Positions 34,289 through 42,917 are shown, counted from the stretch's first letter. The stretch is 64,000 nt of DNA from Cytobacillus sp. NJ13 (GCA_030348385.1 JAUCFP010000006.1:2046001-2110000), one strand, 5' to 3'. A program made the numbers and translations. The notes: generated by a model from the sequence alone, not told the origin.

Positions 34289-34393
34289 AGAAAAGCGCAA
34301 GCGCCTTGCCCACGAAGGAACGCAGACTAAGAACGCTACGTCTGCATGGCCCCCATCCTGGGGGCCGAGGGGGCAGGCGCTTGCGCTAGACAG
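34289..34393 (-). repeat. GC-rich intergenic repeat, copy C
   Basis: About 105 bases starting AGAAAAGCGCAAGCGCC and ending GGCGCTTGCGCTAGACAG, inverted relative to copy A. Its first half (AAGCGCC-TTGCCCACGAAGGAACGCAG-) matches the reverse complement of copy D over nearly 50 bases. GC-rich hairpins (GGCCCCCATCC / GGGGGCC) are present. Confidence 0.8.
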
Positions 34394-34586
34394 TTACCTG
34401 CTTCAGAATTTATACATTTTCTTATTAAAAAAAGAGTCCAGGATTCGTCAAAAGGGCTCAGTAAGCTATTTGTTTGAGATATAAATCCCTCATTGATAGA
34501 ATATAAAGAGATCACATCACTCAATATCAATATTAAATAGGAAGATTTTTTTACAAACGAATTAACTCATAAAAGGAGTTTTAAAT
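34394..34586. other. Intergenic region before yjbI
   Basis: AT-rich, with a possible promoter TTTGAG-N18-TAGAAT around 34470-34500 for the yjbI-spxH pair. No operator recognised. Confidence 0.3.
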
Positions 34587-34991
34587 ATGGCCGAGAAAAT
34601 GCACACTCCCTTCGACGCTATTGGTGAGGAAAATCTTCACCAGCTAATTGACGCTTTTTACCGGCGCGTAGGACAACATCCTGATCTCGTTCCTATTTTT
34701 CCAGATGACCTGACAGAGACTGCCAGAAAACAAAAGCAGTTTATGACGCAGTATTTAGGGGGACCTCCTTTATATACTTCAGAACATGGACATCCTATGC
34801 TTCGGGCGCGGCACATGCCTTTTCCCATAACGGAAACGCGGGCAAGGGCCTGGCTTTCATGCATGAATGAAGCAATGGACGAAATTAGGCTGCATGGTCG
34901 CTTGAGGGAAGACTTTTTTGCAAGGCTTGTACTCACTGCCCAGCATATGATCAATACACCTGAAAACGGTGTGAAAGGTGAAAGCTCGTGA
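34587..34991 (+). CDS. yjbI: Group II truncated haemoglobin YjbI
   Basis: A 134-residue truncated globin of the trHbO type: [50 protein letters not shown] (proximal His region) and an Arg-Trp in RARAWL. It binds haem and O2 or NO. In B. subtilis it works with YjbH, and the two genes here overlap by four bases. ATG 34587 follows AAAAGGAG. Confidence 0.95.
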   Translation: MAEKMHTPFDAIGEENLHQLIDAFYRRVGQHPDLVPIFPDDLTETARKQKQFMTQYLGGPPLYTSEHGHPMLRARHMPFPITETRARAWLSCMNEAMDEIRLHGRLREDFFARLVLTAQHMINTPENGVKGESS

Positions 34992-35863
34992 ATAAGCCAG
35001 AATCCAATGAAAACAGGCTTACGTCTCCACATTGCCACGGCAGTGAAAAAAAGCCCATAGAAGTCTATATGTTTGTTGATCCCCTTTGCCCAGAATGCTG
35101 GGCTTTGGAGCCAATCTTAAAAAAGCTCCTGATTGAATACGGCCGCTATTTTTCCATAAAGCATGTATTAAGCGGCAGACTGGCAACGTTAAATATGGGG
35201 AAAAAACAAAACTACGAAAACATTGCTGATTTGTGGGAGAAAACAGCAAGCCGCTCTGGAATGTCATGTGACGGGAACGTCTGGTTCGAAAATCCGATTT
35301 CTTCCCCCCACCTTGCTTCGGTTGCAATTAAAGCTGCGGAATTGCAAGGGAGAAAAGCTGGCATCAGATTTTTACGCAAGCTTCAGGAGGTCTTATTTCT
35401 TGAAAAGCAGAATGTATCTAATTTTGAAGTACTAAAGGATTGTGCAAAGGAAGTCGGTCTGGATGTAGTAGAATTTGTTTCAGATATTCATTCAGATAGT
35501 GCAGCAAAGGCTTTTCAATGCGATTTAAAAATTACTTCTGAAATGGATGTTCAAGAAATACCTACTCTTGTCTTTTTTAATGAAAATATAGAAGATGAAG
35601 GCATCAAAGTCACCGGATATTATCCCTATGAAATTTATGAACAGATTTTAGAGGAAATGCTTCCTGCTAAACCTGAGCGTGCTCCTCTGCCGCCCCTTGA
35701 ATATTTCTTAAAATACTTTAAGCTAGTGGCCAGCAAGGAGATCTCCGTTGTATATAATATGTCCGACAGCGAAGTGAACAGGGAAATGAAAAAGCTGCAG
35801 CTAAAGCAAATAGCTGAATATGTACCTGCAAAATACGGTAATTTCTGGAGATATTCAGGGTAA
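34988..35863 (+). CDS. spxH: Spx adaptor SpxH (YjbH), DsbA-like
   Basis: A 291-residue DsbA-family protein that presents Spx to ClpXP. An N-terminal His/Cys stretch ([11 protein letters not shown], zinc-binding in the family) precedes the thioredoxin fold with [14 protein letters not shown] (CPEC pair), the DsbA helical insert and the cis-Pro region [10 protein letters not shown] helical C-terminal part (about 230-291) is the family extension. The start is GTG 34988, overlapping the yjbI stop (GTGA), so the two are coupled. spxA and mecA lie 5 kb away. Confidence 0.94.
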   Translation: MNKPESNENRLTSPHCHGSEKKPIEVYMFVDPLCPECWALEPILKKLLIEYGRYFSIKHVLSGRLATLNMGKKQNYENIADLWEKTASRSGMSCDGNVWFENPISSPHLASVAIKAAELQGRKAGIRFLRKLQEVLFLEKQNVSNFEVLKDCAKEVGLDVVEFVSDIHSDSAAKAFQCDLKITSEMDVQEIPTLVFFNENIEDEGIKVTGYYPYEIYEQILEEMLPAKPERAPLPPLEYFLKYFKLVASKEISVVYNMSDSEVNREMKKLQLKQIAEYVPAKYGNFWRYSG

Positions 35864-35866
35864 TTT

Positions 35867-35898
35867 AAAGCTGTGCAATATGCACAGCTTTATTTTTT
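35867..35898 (+). terminator. Terminator after spxH
   Basis: AAAGCTGTGCA / TGCACAGCTTT stem, loop AT, then ATTTTTT. Confidence 0.85.
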
Positions 35899-36003
35899 CG
35901 ATGAAAAAAACCATGCTCTTCATACGCACGGCTTTTTCAGGGTTTTTATACGAACAAAGGGGATGGGAGAAATTTTTCACGTCCAAACAAAAGGGGTAAA
36001 TGT

Positions 36004-36032
36004 TTGCATGTGATCAACTTCACATCTGTAAT
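36004..36032 (+). promoter_or_regulatory. Promoter with Fnr/Crp-type box in the spacer
   Basis: TTGCAT (36004-36009), 17 bases, TGTAAT (36027-36032). The spacer holds TGTGA-TCAACT-TCACA (36009-36024), an exact TGTGA-N6-TCACA dyad as used by Fnr/ArcR/Crp-family regulators. Its position between -35 and -10 suggests repression. Confidence 0.6.
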
Positions 36033-36052
36033 ATATCATGAGGTGAAAGAAA

Positions 36053-36124
36053 ATGACAATAAGTTTGTGCTTTTTTTCACAATATTGTCAAAATCAAGTC
36101 ATGACCTGCTGGACAACCGCATAA
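36053..36124 (+). CDS. Putative 23-residue Cys-containing leader peptide
   Basis: ATG 36053 follows GAGGTGAAAG at ideal distance and opens a 23-codon frame, MTISLCFFSQYCQNQVMTCW plus TTA, with three cysteines. It precedes the 57-residue membrane protein gene by 41 bases and lies behind a good promoter. A Rex-like dyad overlaps its codons. It may be a real small protein, a translated leader or chance; the strong ribosome binding site is the main evidence. Confidence 0.4.
   Translation: MTISLCFFSQYCQNQVMTCWTTA
36065..36082. promoter_or_regulatory. Rex-like operator
   Basis: TTGTGCTTTTTTTCACAA matches the Rex consensus TTGTGAA-N4-TTCACAA at 12 of 14 defined positions. It lies about 30 bases downstream of the expected transcription start. 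Confidence 0.45.
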
Positions 36125-36165
36125 ACTAATACGGATGTAAACATTGCCAAGGAGGAGAATGCAAT

Positions 36166-36339
36166 ATGAAAAAACTGCCTGTATTATTGATGATGCTGCT
36201 CATCTTGCTCTCCTTTATTTTAAATATTCTCGGATTGATGAAACTTATCCCCATTTTCATCACTTCGCCTATCTTATTTATTTCTCTCCTGATTTTATTT
36301 TTATATTTGAATGACCGAAGGAGATTTAAGGGGTTTTGA
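36166..36339 (+). CDS. Small membrane protein, 57 residues
   Basis: MKKLPVLLMMLLILLSFILN begins the first of two hydrophobic helices (about 4-25 and 29-48); the tail NDRRRFKGF is basic, so the C-terminus is likely cytoplasmic. ATG 36166 has the strong site AAGGAGGAG. A perfect terminator follows. No family is recognised; a similar small gene may lie near yjbH in relatives. The promoter region suggests redox or oxygen control. Confidence 0.75.
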   Translation: MKKLPVLLMMLLILLSFILNILGLMKLIPIFITSPILFISLLILFLYLNDRRRFKGF

Positions 36340-36348
36340 ACTGTACAT

Positions 36349-36381
36349 AAAAGGTGCCAGACAAACGCCTGGCACCTTTTA
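36349..36381. terminator. Terminator after the 57-residue gene
   Basis: Perfect 12-bp stem AAAAGGTGCCAG / CTGGCACCTTTT with an 8-base loop. Confidence 0.85.
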
Positions 36382-36383
36382 CG

Positions 36384-36565
36384 ACCAGCGCAAGCAGCCT
36401 ACCCCCTCGAGGTGAGGCCCGCAAGGATGGGGGTCATGCAGACGATGCCACAGGACAAAGAAAGCTACGGCAGCAATACATCGCACGACCGAAAGCGGTT
36501 GCTTTTGGGAGGACGCGGCGTTCTTAGTCTGCGTTCCTTCGTGGGCAAGGCGCTTCCGCTTTTCT
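36384..36565 (+). repeat. GC-rich intergenic repeat, copy D
   Basis: About 180 bases ending GGCGCTTCCGCTTTTCT two bases past the pepF stop codon. It shares its 3' half with the reverse complement of copy C and CATCGCACGAC...CCCCCTCGAGGTG blocks with copy A. Noncoding, between convergent genes. Confidence 0.8.
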
Positions 36566-36567
36566 AT

Positions 36568-38385
36568 TTAAGAAAGCAAGCTTTCCATTTCGTTAAGTTT
36601 TTCTTCAAATACTTTGCAGGCATCTTCAATCGGCTTGCTGCTCGTCATATCAACACCGGCTTTCTTTAATACCTCAATTGGATAATCTGAGCTGCCGGAT
36701 TTCAGGAATTCAATGTATCTGTCAACAGCAGGCTGGCCTTCTTGAAGAATTTGCTTGCTTAATGCAGTTGCCGCACTGAAGCCTGTTGCATATTGATATA
36801 CATAATAATTATAGTAGAAATGCGGGATTCTGGACCATTCCAGGCCGATTTCCTCATCAATCACGATGTCTTCTTCCCCAAAATATTTCTTATTGAGTTC
36901 ATAATATTCTTTCGTCAGTGAATCTGCAGTCAAAGCTTCATTGTTTTGCGCCTTTTGATGGATGAGATGTTCAAACTCTGCAAACATTGTCTGGCGGAAA
37001 ACAGTTCCTCTAAAGCCTTCAAGATAATGATTCAGCAAATACAAACGCTTCTTATCATCATCTATTGTTTTAAGCAGATAATCATTTAAGAGGGCTTCAT
37101 TACAAGTAGATGCAACTTCTGCAACAAAAATTGAATAGTTTCCATATGGATATGGCTGATATTTTCTTGTGTAAAAGCTGTGAACAGAATGTCCAAATTC
37201 GTGGGCAAGGGTAAATAGATTGTTCACATTGTCCTGCCAGTTCATCAGTATATATGGATTTGTGCCATATGTTCCAGATGAATAGGCACCGCTTCTTTTG
37301 CCCTTATTCTCATGAACATCTACCCAGCGATTTTCAAAGCCCTCTTTTAAAATATTCAAATAGTCCTCGCCAAGCGGCTTCAGTCCTTTTAAGATGAGAT
37401 CTTTTGCTTCATTATACGGGATTTCCATTTTTACTTCTTTCACTAATGGAGTATAAAGATCATACATATGAAGCTCCTCAACCCCCAGAACCTTCTTCCG
37501 GAGTTTAACATATCGATGCAGCAAATGCAGATTATCGTTTATGGTATTGACTAAATTTTCATAAACGCTTTCGGGAATATTGTTCGCAGCAAGGGCAGCA
37601 TGGCGCGCAGATTCATAATTCCGGATTTTGGCATTGAAATTATCCTTTTTAACATTTCCGCTTAGAGTGCTTGCGAATGTATTGCGGAACTTTCCATAAG
37701 TCTCATATACCGCTTTGAAGGCATCATGGCGGACACGCTGCTCATCACTTTCGAGAAAACGGATGAATCTTCCATGAGTAATTTCGACCTCTTCACCATT
37801 TTCATCTTTAATGGATGGAAACTCCAAATCAGCATTATTCAGCATGCCAAATGTATTGCTCGAAGCCCCAAGCACCTCGGAAGCCTGGGCAAGCAGGGAT
37901 TCCTGCTCAGCAGTTAATACATGAGGCCTTTGAAGATTAATTTCCTCAAGCGAATGTTTATATAATTGCAGCTCAGTTTTTTCCTCTAAAAACCCGGCAA
38001 TCTTCTCTTCATCTTCAGCCAGCAATTCAGGAACAATATACGCGAGTGCACTTGCAGCTTCTGAATATAAATTTTTAATTTTGTCGTCCTGGCCCTGATA
38101 AAATGAGTTTGTTGTATCCTGGTCATAACGCATATGGGCATATGTATAAAGCTTCCCAAGGTGCGAAAGTAAATGATCCTGGAACTGCAGCGCTTCATAT
38201 AATGTTTCAGCACTTTCCCCAAGCCTGCCTTGATACTTGCCTGCATTAGGGATTAGCTTCTGCACTTCATTATATTCCTTGTCCCAATCCTCATCAGAAG
38301 GGAAAATATCCTCCAAGCGCCAGGTATCTTCTTGTGAAATCTCATTCCTTGCTGGCAGTTTCTTTACAGTTGTCTCATTAGTCAT
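36568..38385 (-). CDS. pepF: Oligoendopeptidase F
   Basis: A 605-residue M3B metallopeptidase that cleaves peptides of roughly 7-17 residues in the cytoplasm. The zinc motif is HEFGHSVHSF (near residue 390) with the third ligand in VAEVASTCNEALL. Further family blocks are GAYSSGTYGTNPYILMNW and PHFYYNYYVYQYATG. ATG 38385 has GGAGG eight bases before it. Gene order pepF-coiA-mecA-spxA is conserved in Bacillus. Confidence 0.96.
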   Translation of the reverse strand: MTNETTVKKLPARNEISQEDTWRLEDIFPSDEDWDKEYNEVQKLIPNAGKYQGRLGESAETLYEALQFQDHLLSHLGKLYTYAHMRYDQDTTNSFYQGQDDKIKNLYSEAASALAYIVPELLAEDEEKIAGFLEEKTELQLYKHSLEEINLQRPHVLTAEQESLLAQASEVLGASSNTFGMLNNADLEFPSIKDENGEEVEITHGRFIRFLESDEQRVRHDAFKAVYETYGKFRNTFASTLSGNVKKDNFNAKIRNYESARHAALAANNIPESVYENLVNTINDNLHLLHRYVKLRKKVLGVEELHMYDLYTPLVKEVKMEIPYNEAKDLILKGLKPLGEDYLNILKEGFENRWVDVHENKGKRSGAYSSGTYGTNPYILMNWQDNVNNLFTLAHEFGHSVHSFYTRKYQPYPYGNYSIFVAEVASTCNEALLNDYLLKTIDDDKKRLYLLNHYLEGFRGTVFRQTMFAEFEHLIHQKAQNNEALTADSLTKEYYELNKKYFGEEDIVIDEEIGLEWSRIPHFYYNYYVYQYATGFSAATALSKQILQEGQPAVDRYIEFLKSGSSDYPIEVLKKAGVDMTSSKPIEDACKVFEEKLNEMESLLS

Positions 38386-38503
38386 TCATTCATCCTCCAT
38401 TCAAAAGTCCCATTACACTATCTTCTCTTTCAAGAAAAAAATTCCTTCTTTTCAAAGAGCGAATGTGCAAATGTTTGATTATTTTATGTTAAATAGATCT
38501 TTT

Positions 38504-39697
38504 TCATTTATTGCCCTGCAAAATGCTTTGTGTGATACCCCTATAAAAATCCTCCTCTCTTTGGAGAAGACAGGAGTAATTATCAGGCTCTCCATATGAC
38601 GCAGTTCTTTTGTACAGACCGTTTCCAGTTTGTTTAACAATATTTAAGTTGATAAGGACATCCAGATATTCTTTAACTGCCAAGACTTCGGAACCGGTTT
38701 GAATTAGTGGTATTGACCTGACTTTAATATCGCTATTCTTTACCCTATTGCGAAAGGCTGCAACCATTCGCGCATGAGAAAACGGTCTTTCTTTGCCGAT
38801 GACATCCATGTATAAGTAGGTCTGCCACTGTATGGGTGGGGTTTCAATAAATGGAGAATGACGTACAGGAAGGCCAATTTCAGGCGGGAGAAAAGCAGGA
38901 GCAATTGAGCGGGAGTATAAATCCTGAAGAAAGTTATTTTTATAAGCACCGCTATTTTGAGCCAGGAAATTCTTTATTTTTCGAATTTCATTTTTCCATT
39001 CACTTATGTTTAAATCATTTTTAAAATATGGATCAAATAAAAAATCTGCATCAGCATGGCTGATTGTTTTCACATCGTAATTCGCGTAGGCATTTCTGAC
39101 TGTTAGGGGCTGGATTTGGCGGATATTGATAAAGGACTTTGTATGGGGGCAAAATGAAGGGATTACCCAATTGCCTGAAGCTGTTTGCCGAAGAAAAAAG
39201 TACTGGAAAGCAGATAAAGAAATTTTTGATTTGCCGATCCGTTTAATATTTTTTCCTGCCAGTATCCATATTGGAACTATACCTGACTGAAAATATGCTT
39301 GTGACCGTTTTTTAAATAACTCCTCTGAAATGATTGAACATTGATATTCAAGTGCATAATTTACGCCTTCATAATGGACACCTATATCTGGCCGCTGGGA
39401 AATGTCCGGATAGTATGGCTCCAGAATTGGATTTAACCCTTTTTTCTTTAGCCATTGAAACAAAAGCAACTTTCCAGAAATATGGTATTCAGATTCCCTT
39501 TCATAGCTTTCTGGACATTCAGAACCCTTTTTGTGGCTAAAATGCGGGATTCTCTTATTTCCGATCTTCATAATTACTTCCGCTTTGCATTCGGGGCAGA
39601 AAAAAGTGTGCTTTTCCCTATATTGCTGTAAATCCGGGATACTGCGTGAACCTAAAAGACTTATTCGAACCCCTTTCTCTGTTGCGGCGACTAACAA
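38504..39697 (-). CDS. coiA: Competence protein CoiA
   Basis: A 397-residue CoiA protein. N-terminal zinc finger-like segment: FFCPECKAEVIMKIG and PHFSHKKGSECPES. Nuclease-like core: ISGKLLLFQWLKKKG, RPDIGVHYEGVNYALEYQCS, with the D...E-x-Q pattern of the restriction-endonuclease fold, and ERSQAYFQSGIVPIWILAG-type helix (KRSQAYFQSGI). CoiA processes incoming DNA in transformation with RecA/DprA. The start is TTG 39697 with AAAGGAG eight bases upstream. Confidence 0.94.
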   Translation of the reverse strand: MLVAATEKGVRISLLGSRSIPDLQQYREKHTFFCPECKAEVIMKIGNKRIPHFSHKKGSECPESYERESEYHISGKLLLFQWLKKKGLNPILEPYYPDISQRPDIGVHYEGVNYALEYQCSIISEELFKKRSQAYFQSGIVPIWILAGKNIKRIGKSKISLSAFQYFFLRQTASGNWVIPSFCPHTKSFINIRQIQPLTVRNAYANYDVKTISHADADFLFDPYFKNDLNISEWKNEIRKIKNFLAQNSGAYKNNFLQDLYSRSIAPAFLPPEIGLPVRHSPFIETPPIQWQTYLYMDVIGKERPFSHARMVAAFRNRVKNSDIKVRSIPLIQTGSEVLAVKEYLDVLINLNIVKQTGNGLYKRTASYGEPDNYSCLLQREEDFYRGITQSILQGNK

Positions 39698-39845
39698 ATG
39701 ATCATCTCCTTTCTATGCTAAACGTTCTTTATTTAATTGCTAAATTCCTTTATAGCTTGCAAATTCTTTTTGAGCTTTTTTTGTGCAAACATATACATTT
39801 GTTCATTTCTGCATGAAACAGGTCTGACACGAGTGCCTTAACCAA

Positions 39846-39882
39846 AATAAAGCCGATTTCAAAAATGAAATCGGCTTTGCTG
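39846..39882 (-). terminator. Terminator after mecA
   Basis: AAAGCCGATTTC / GAAATCGGCTTT 12-bp stem; U run on the minus strand. Confidence 0.85.
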
Positions 39883-39884
39883 AA

Positions 39885-40547
39885 CTATTTAAAATGTTTT
39901 CTCAAATTTTCAAAAACATTATTTTCTATAATCAATTTACCGTATTCCATTACACGGTGAATAGTTGTGCTAGTTTCGTGCCCGTACTCCAGGAGAATAC
40001 TTAGCATGTTATCTATATCATCCTCTTCAAAAAGCTCTTCAGAGAACTCTGCGAATAAATAATACTTCCCTTCAAAGGAATATAATTTTGTAGTAATGGA
40101 ATCAAGAATTGACTGCTTTGATAATGAAATAACGTCTTCAAAATCTTTAAAGGATAATAAGAACTCAAGATCTCCTTCATATCCAGGATCATCATCATCA
40201 GATTTACGGAAATGATGATCAAGCATTTCCTCTATATGTTCATCCACAGGCAAATCTTTCACTTTTTCATCCGGGACAGGAAGCTCAAACTTCTGGCCAT
40301 CCTTTGAAAGCTGAGCCTTTGTTACAAGAACCTCCAGACCCTTATCCAATGCCTGAACCTGAATCCATAAAGGTCCTTCAACAAGAAATTCTTCCTCCTG
40401 ATGGACTTCATCCATCATTTCCCAAAAGAGTTCCTCACTCCGCTCACGATTGTACCAAATCTCTTCACGGTCAAAGCCTCTTTCTTCTATATCAAGATAA
40501 GAAATATAAAATTTAACTGTATGATCATTAATACGTTCGATTTCCAT
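39885..40547 (-). CDS. mecA: Adaptor protein MecA
   Basis: A 220-residue MecA adaptor. The N-terminal substrate-binding domain begins MEIERINDHTVKFYISYLD and includes EEIWYNRERSEELFWEMMDEV. An acidic linker with DDDDPG follows, then the ClpC-binding C-terminal domain (LLSFKDFEDVISLSKQS, ILLEYGHETSTTIHRVMEYG). It targets ComK and other proteins to ClpCP and also binds Spx. Monocistronic with its own terminator. Confidence 0.96.
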   Translation of the reverse strand: MEIERINDHTVKFYISYLDIEERGFDREEIWYNRERSEELFWEMMDEVHQEEEFLVEGPLWIQVQALDKGLEVLVTKAQLSKDGQKFELPVPDEKVKDLPVDEHIEEMLDHHFRKSDDDDPGYEGDLEFLLSFKDFEDVISLSKQSILDSITTKLYSFEGKYYLFAEFSEELFEEDDIDNMLSILLEYGHETSTTIHRVMEYGKLIIENNVFENLRKHFK

Positions 40548-40841
40548 GCAGCAACTCTCCCTTCTGGCTATGATTGAAGGGACTAAATACCCCCAGCAGT
40601 CATGTGTTATCCATTTACCCGTAAATCAATTGGCTAATCCCCGATTTAATTGAAGGTAAACTGTATTTTGCACCTTGTACTTTTATTTTATGACAAATTG
40701 AGCATAAAGGGAATTAAAAAGTCATATGTTTAGAAAAACCGTTAAATGCCTATATTGTCGCAAGGATTCATCCTTATCTAATCTGACTGTAACTGTATAT
40801 TCTCATATTATATCCATTTTCCTTGTTCTTTTTCACATAAC
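40548..40841. other. Intergenic region, mecA promoter
   Basis: About 290 bases of AT-rich sequence between mecA and the spxA terminator. No gene, RNA or clear operator seen. Confidence 0.3.
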
Positions 40842-40885
40842 AAACAAAAAGACCTTCTTCTGTTGACAGAAAGAAGGCCTTTTAA
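40842..40885 (-). terminator. Terminator after spxA
   Basis: AAAAGGCCTTCTT / AAGAAGGTCTTTT stem (one mismatch) and a U run on the minus strand. Confidence 0.8.
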
Positions 40886-40963
40886 TTTTAAGTATAATTG
40901 AATAAGTTTGTCATTTCACAATCTAGACTTGAGCTAATGTCTCAGTTTTTATATTAAACAGTG

Positions 40964-41359
40964 TTAATTAACCATGCGCTGTGCTTCACGCAACTGGTAA
41001 GTGCGAACTTTTCTTGGAAGGAATCGTCTTATTTCGTCCTCATTATATCCAACCTGCAGACGTTTTTCATCAAGAATGATTGGACGGCGAAGCAGCCCAG
41101 GGTTTTCCTTGATCAGCTCAAATAAATCTTGGAGAGGCATTGATTCAAGGTTTACATCAAGCTTTTGAAATGTCTTTGAGCGAGTAGAAATAATTTCATC
41201 GGTTCCATCTTCAGTCATGCGCAAAATTTCTTTAATCTCATCAATTGATAGCGGTTCTGAAAAGATATTTCTTTCTTTATAGGCAATCTCATGTTCTTCT
41301 AACCATGATTTAGCTTTCCTGCAAGATGTACAACTTGGTGAAGTGTATAATGTGACCAT
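40964..41359 (-). CDS. spxA: Transcriptional regulator Spx
   Basis: A 131-residue ArsC-like redox regulator with the disulfide switch C10-T-S-C13 in [11 protein letters not shown] and the conserved [16 protein letters not shown]. It binds the RNA polymerase alpha C-terminal domain and redirects transcription in disulfide stress. Its adaptor SpxH is encoded at 34988-35863. ATG 41359; a weak GGAGTG site lies upstream. yjbC precedes it on the same strand, as in B. subtilis, but here a terminator and a 430-base gap separate them. Confidence 0.97.
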   Translation of the reverse strand: MVTLYTSPSCTSCRKAKSWLEEHEIAYKERNIFSEPLSIDEIKEILRMTEDGTDEIISTRSKTFQKLDVNLESMPLQDLFELIKENPGLLRRPIILDEKRLQVGYNEDEIRRFLPRKVRTYQLREAQRMVN

Positions 41360-41790
41360 TTTACAAATTCACACTCCTTAAATTAGACATATATGAAACT
41401 ATCTGAGATTTATATTTGTTTAATCAAATATTTCTAGAGTATTCTAGATTAAAATAACTTTAATCAAGGAATTTATATTATTTATTATACACCAAACAAT
41501 ATCTATTTGGTATAACTTTTTATAAATATGATAAAAGTATTAAACATTTATTAAACAAATGGATTAAGAATTAGAATCTACTTAATAAGACGAATGAACA
41601 AGCAAAAAGTTTCATTTTTTTATATCTTTTTTGCTATAATTTCTTCCATAAAGTCTCTTAAGCCTTTAGCTCAAGGGGATTTTATGTATTAAACTATTTT
41701 ATTTATACTAAATTATTCTTTATATACCCTTATGAATTTTGATTAAACCTATAATTAATATTAACATTTTCTCAATTAATAAATGAAAAT
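41360..41790. other. Long spxA upstream region
   Basis: 430 bases, very AT-rich. A possible minus-strand promoter is TTGATT-N17-GAATAC near 41440-41465. The dyad TCTAGA-GTAT-TCTAGA (41433-41448) overlaps that -10 region and could be an operator. No gene seen. Confidence 0.35.
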
Positions 41791-41827
41791 GAAAACACAG
41801 CCATTTACAAAAATGGCTGTGTTTTCC
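41791..41827 (-). terminator. Terminator after yjbC
   Basis: GAAAACACAGCCATTT / AAATGGCTGTGTTTTC, a 16-bp stem. Confidence 0.85.
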
Positions 41828-41833
41828 CAATTC

Positions 41834-42409
41834 TTAAAGATCCTCCAATACATCCGTCCCATTTTTATTTTGCTCATAGGTCAGGACCTCATCTACAGGC
41901 TGATAGGACTTCCCATAGAAATGTGCATCTCTGTATGTGTGTATCATTTCATATGTTTTCCTCATGGCTTCATAAATCATTTCTTCACTTTCATTCTCAG
42001 GGGACCAATATAGAATTTCCATTGTATTGATTTCATTGGTTGCAAGAGACCGGCGGCTGTAACCAATTGATTGTGCATGCTCAAACCCTTCTCTTTTATA
42101 GAACCGAAGGCGCTTTTCTGTATCCGTGTCTTCATAATCAACCGGTTCAACTTCCAAAATGATCGGCTTGCCTTTGGCTTTCAGCTTTTGAAGTAATTTA
42201 TGGCCAAGTCCCTGTCCTCTGGATTCCTTCGAAACAAACAGATAATCAATAAACACAAAGTTATCCAGTTCCACATACATAAGAACATGGTGTGGACCTT
42301 CATCTTTATGATAAATGTCTGACCGTTCCTTTAATAAGGTTTCCATATGTTCTCTGGATTTCATTTCTTCAATAGGGAAATATTGATTCAGTTTTTCATA
42401 CCAATGCAT
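41834..42409 (-). CDS. yjbC: GNAT-family protein YjbC
   Basis: A 191-residue GNAT protein: MHWYEKLNQYFPIEEMKSRE start, DYLFVSKESRGQGLGHKLL as the acetyl-CoA loop (RGQGLG), ILEVEPVDYEDTDTEKRL and FYKREGFEH. ATG 42409 has AAGGAG seven bases before it and replaces the longer reading from 42457. It precedes spxA as in B. subtilis, where yjbC-spxA is a stress operon. Substrate unknown. Confidence 0.88.
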   Translation of the reverse strand: MHWYEKLNQYFPIEEMKSREHMETLLKERSDIYHKDEGPHHVLMYVELDNFVFIDYLFVSKESRGQGLGHKLLQKLKAKGKPIILEVEPVDYEDTDTEKRLRFYKREGFEHAQSIGYSRRSLATNEINTMEILYWSPENESEEMIYEAMRKTYEMIHTYRDAHFYGKSYQPVDEVLTYEQNKNGTDVLEDL

Positions 42410-42573
42410 GGATCTTCTCCTTTTTTGCTTACAAACGATAAACTGTTTATAAAGCATGAATATTTATTCCAGCATGATAAGCTCCCAGCTTTCCTTTCCA
42501 CTCACTTTTAAGTTAGCCTTTTATACTTATTTCCAATCAGATAAAGTATTTGTGGAATTACCCCTTTTAATAC

Positions 42574-42586
42574 TCGAAAATTTCGA
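42574..42586. promoter_or_regulatory. Perfect palindrome upstream of the 62-residue gene
   Basis: TCGAAA-A-TTTCGA, a perfect 13-base palindrome 70 bases before the start codon; candidate operator, regulator unknown. Confidence 0.35.
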
Positions 42587-42655
42587 ATAAAATAAGATCA
42601 GGGATGTTTATACACTAATCACAGGAAACTGTGAAAAGAAAGATGGAGGTTTATC

Positions 42656-42844
42656 ATGGTTGGTTACATAACTGATTTAACAATTGTTGCGCTGCTCATA
42701 ATTGGATTTACTGCCTTATTAGGTGTACTAACTAATGGTATAGGAGAAAAGGTATTTGGCGGTAAAAATAAATCCGAATTCGTGGATCAATCTGCAAGGG
42801 TGCAGACTGGATGGAAAAGCGTAGGCGGAAAGAAAAAGCAGTAA
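42656..42844 (+). CDS. Small membrane protein, 62 residues
   Basis: One or two N-terminal hydrophobic segments (ITDLTIVALLIIGFTALLGV) followed by a polar basic tail (GEKVFGGKNKSEFVDQ... SVGGKKKQ). ATG 42656 has GATGGAGG upstream. The 5' leader has a 6-bp hairpin TCACAG-GAAA-CTGTGA at 42619-42634. No family recognised. Confidence 0.7.
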   Translation: MVGYITDLTIVALLIIGFTALLGVLTNGIGEKVFGGKNKSEFVDQSARVQTGWKSVGGKKKQ

Positions 42845-42917
42845 CCTATGCCTCTATACTATGATATCGTATTCAAGAATGGTGTCAAATGATATGTAAC
42901 TTAATTAATTGATAAAC

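Noticed and set aside
41470..41500. PerR-like box upstream of spxA
   Set aside because: TATAAT and ATTATA-like halves are present but at the wrong spacing for the TTATAATNATTATAA consensus in AT-rich DNA.
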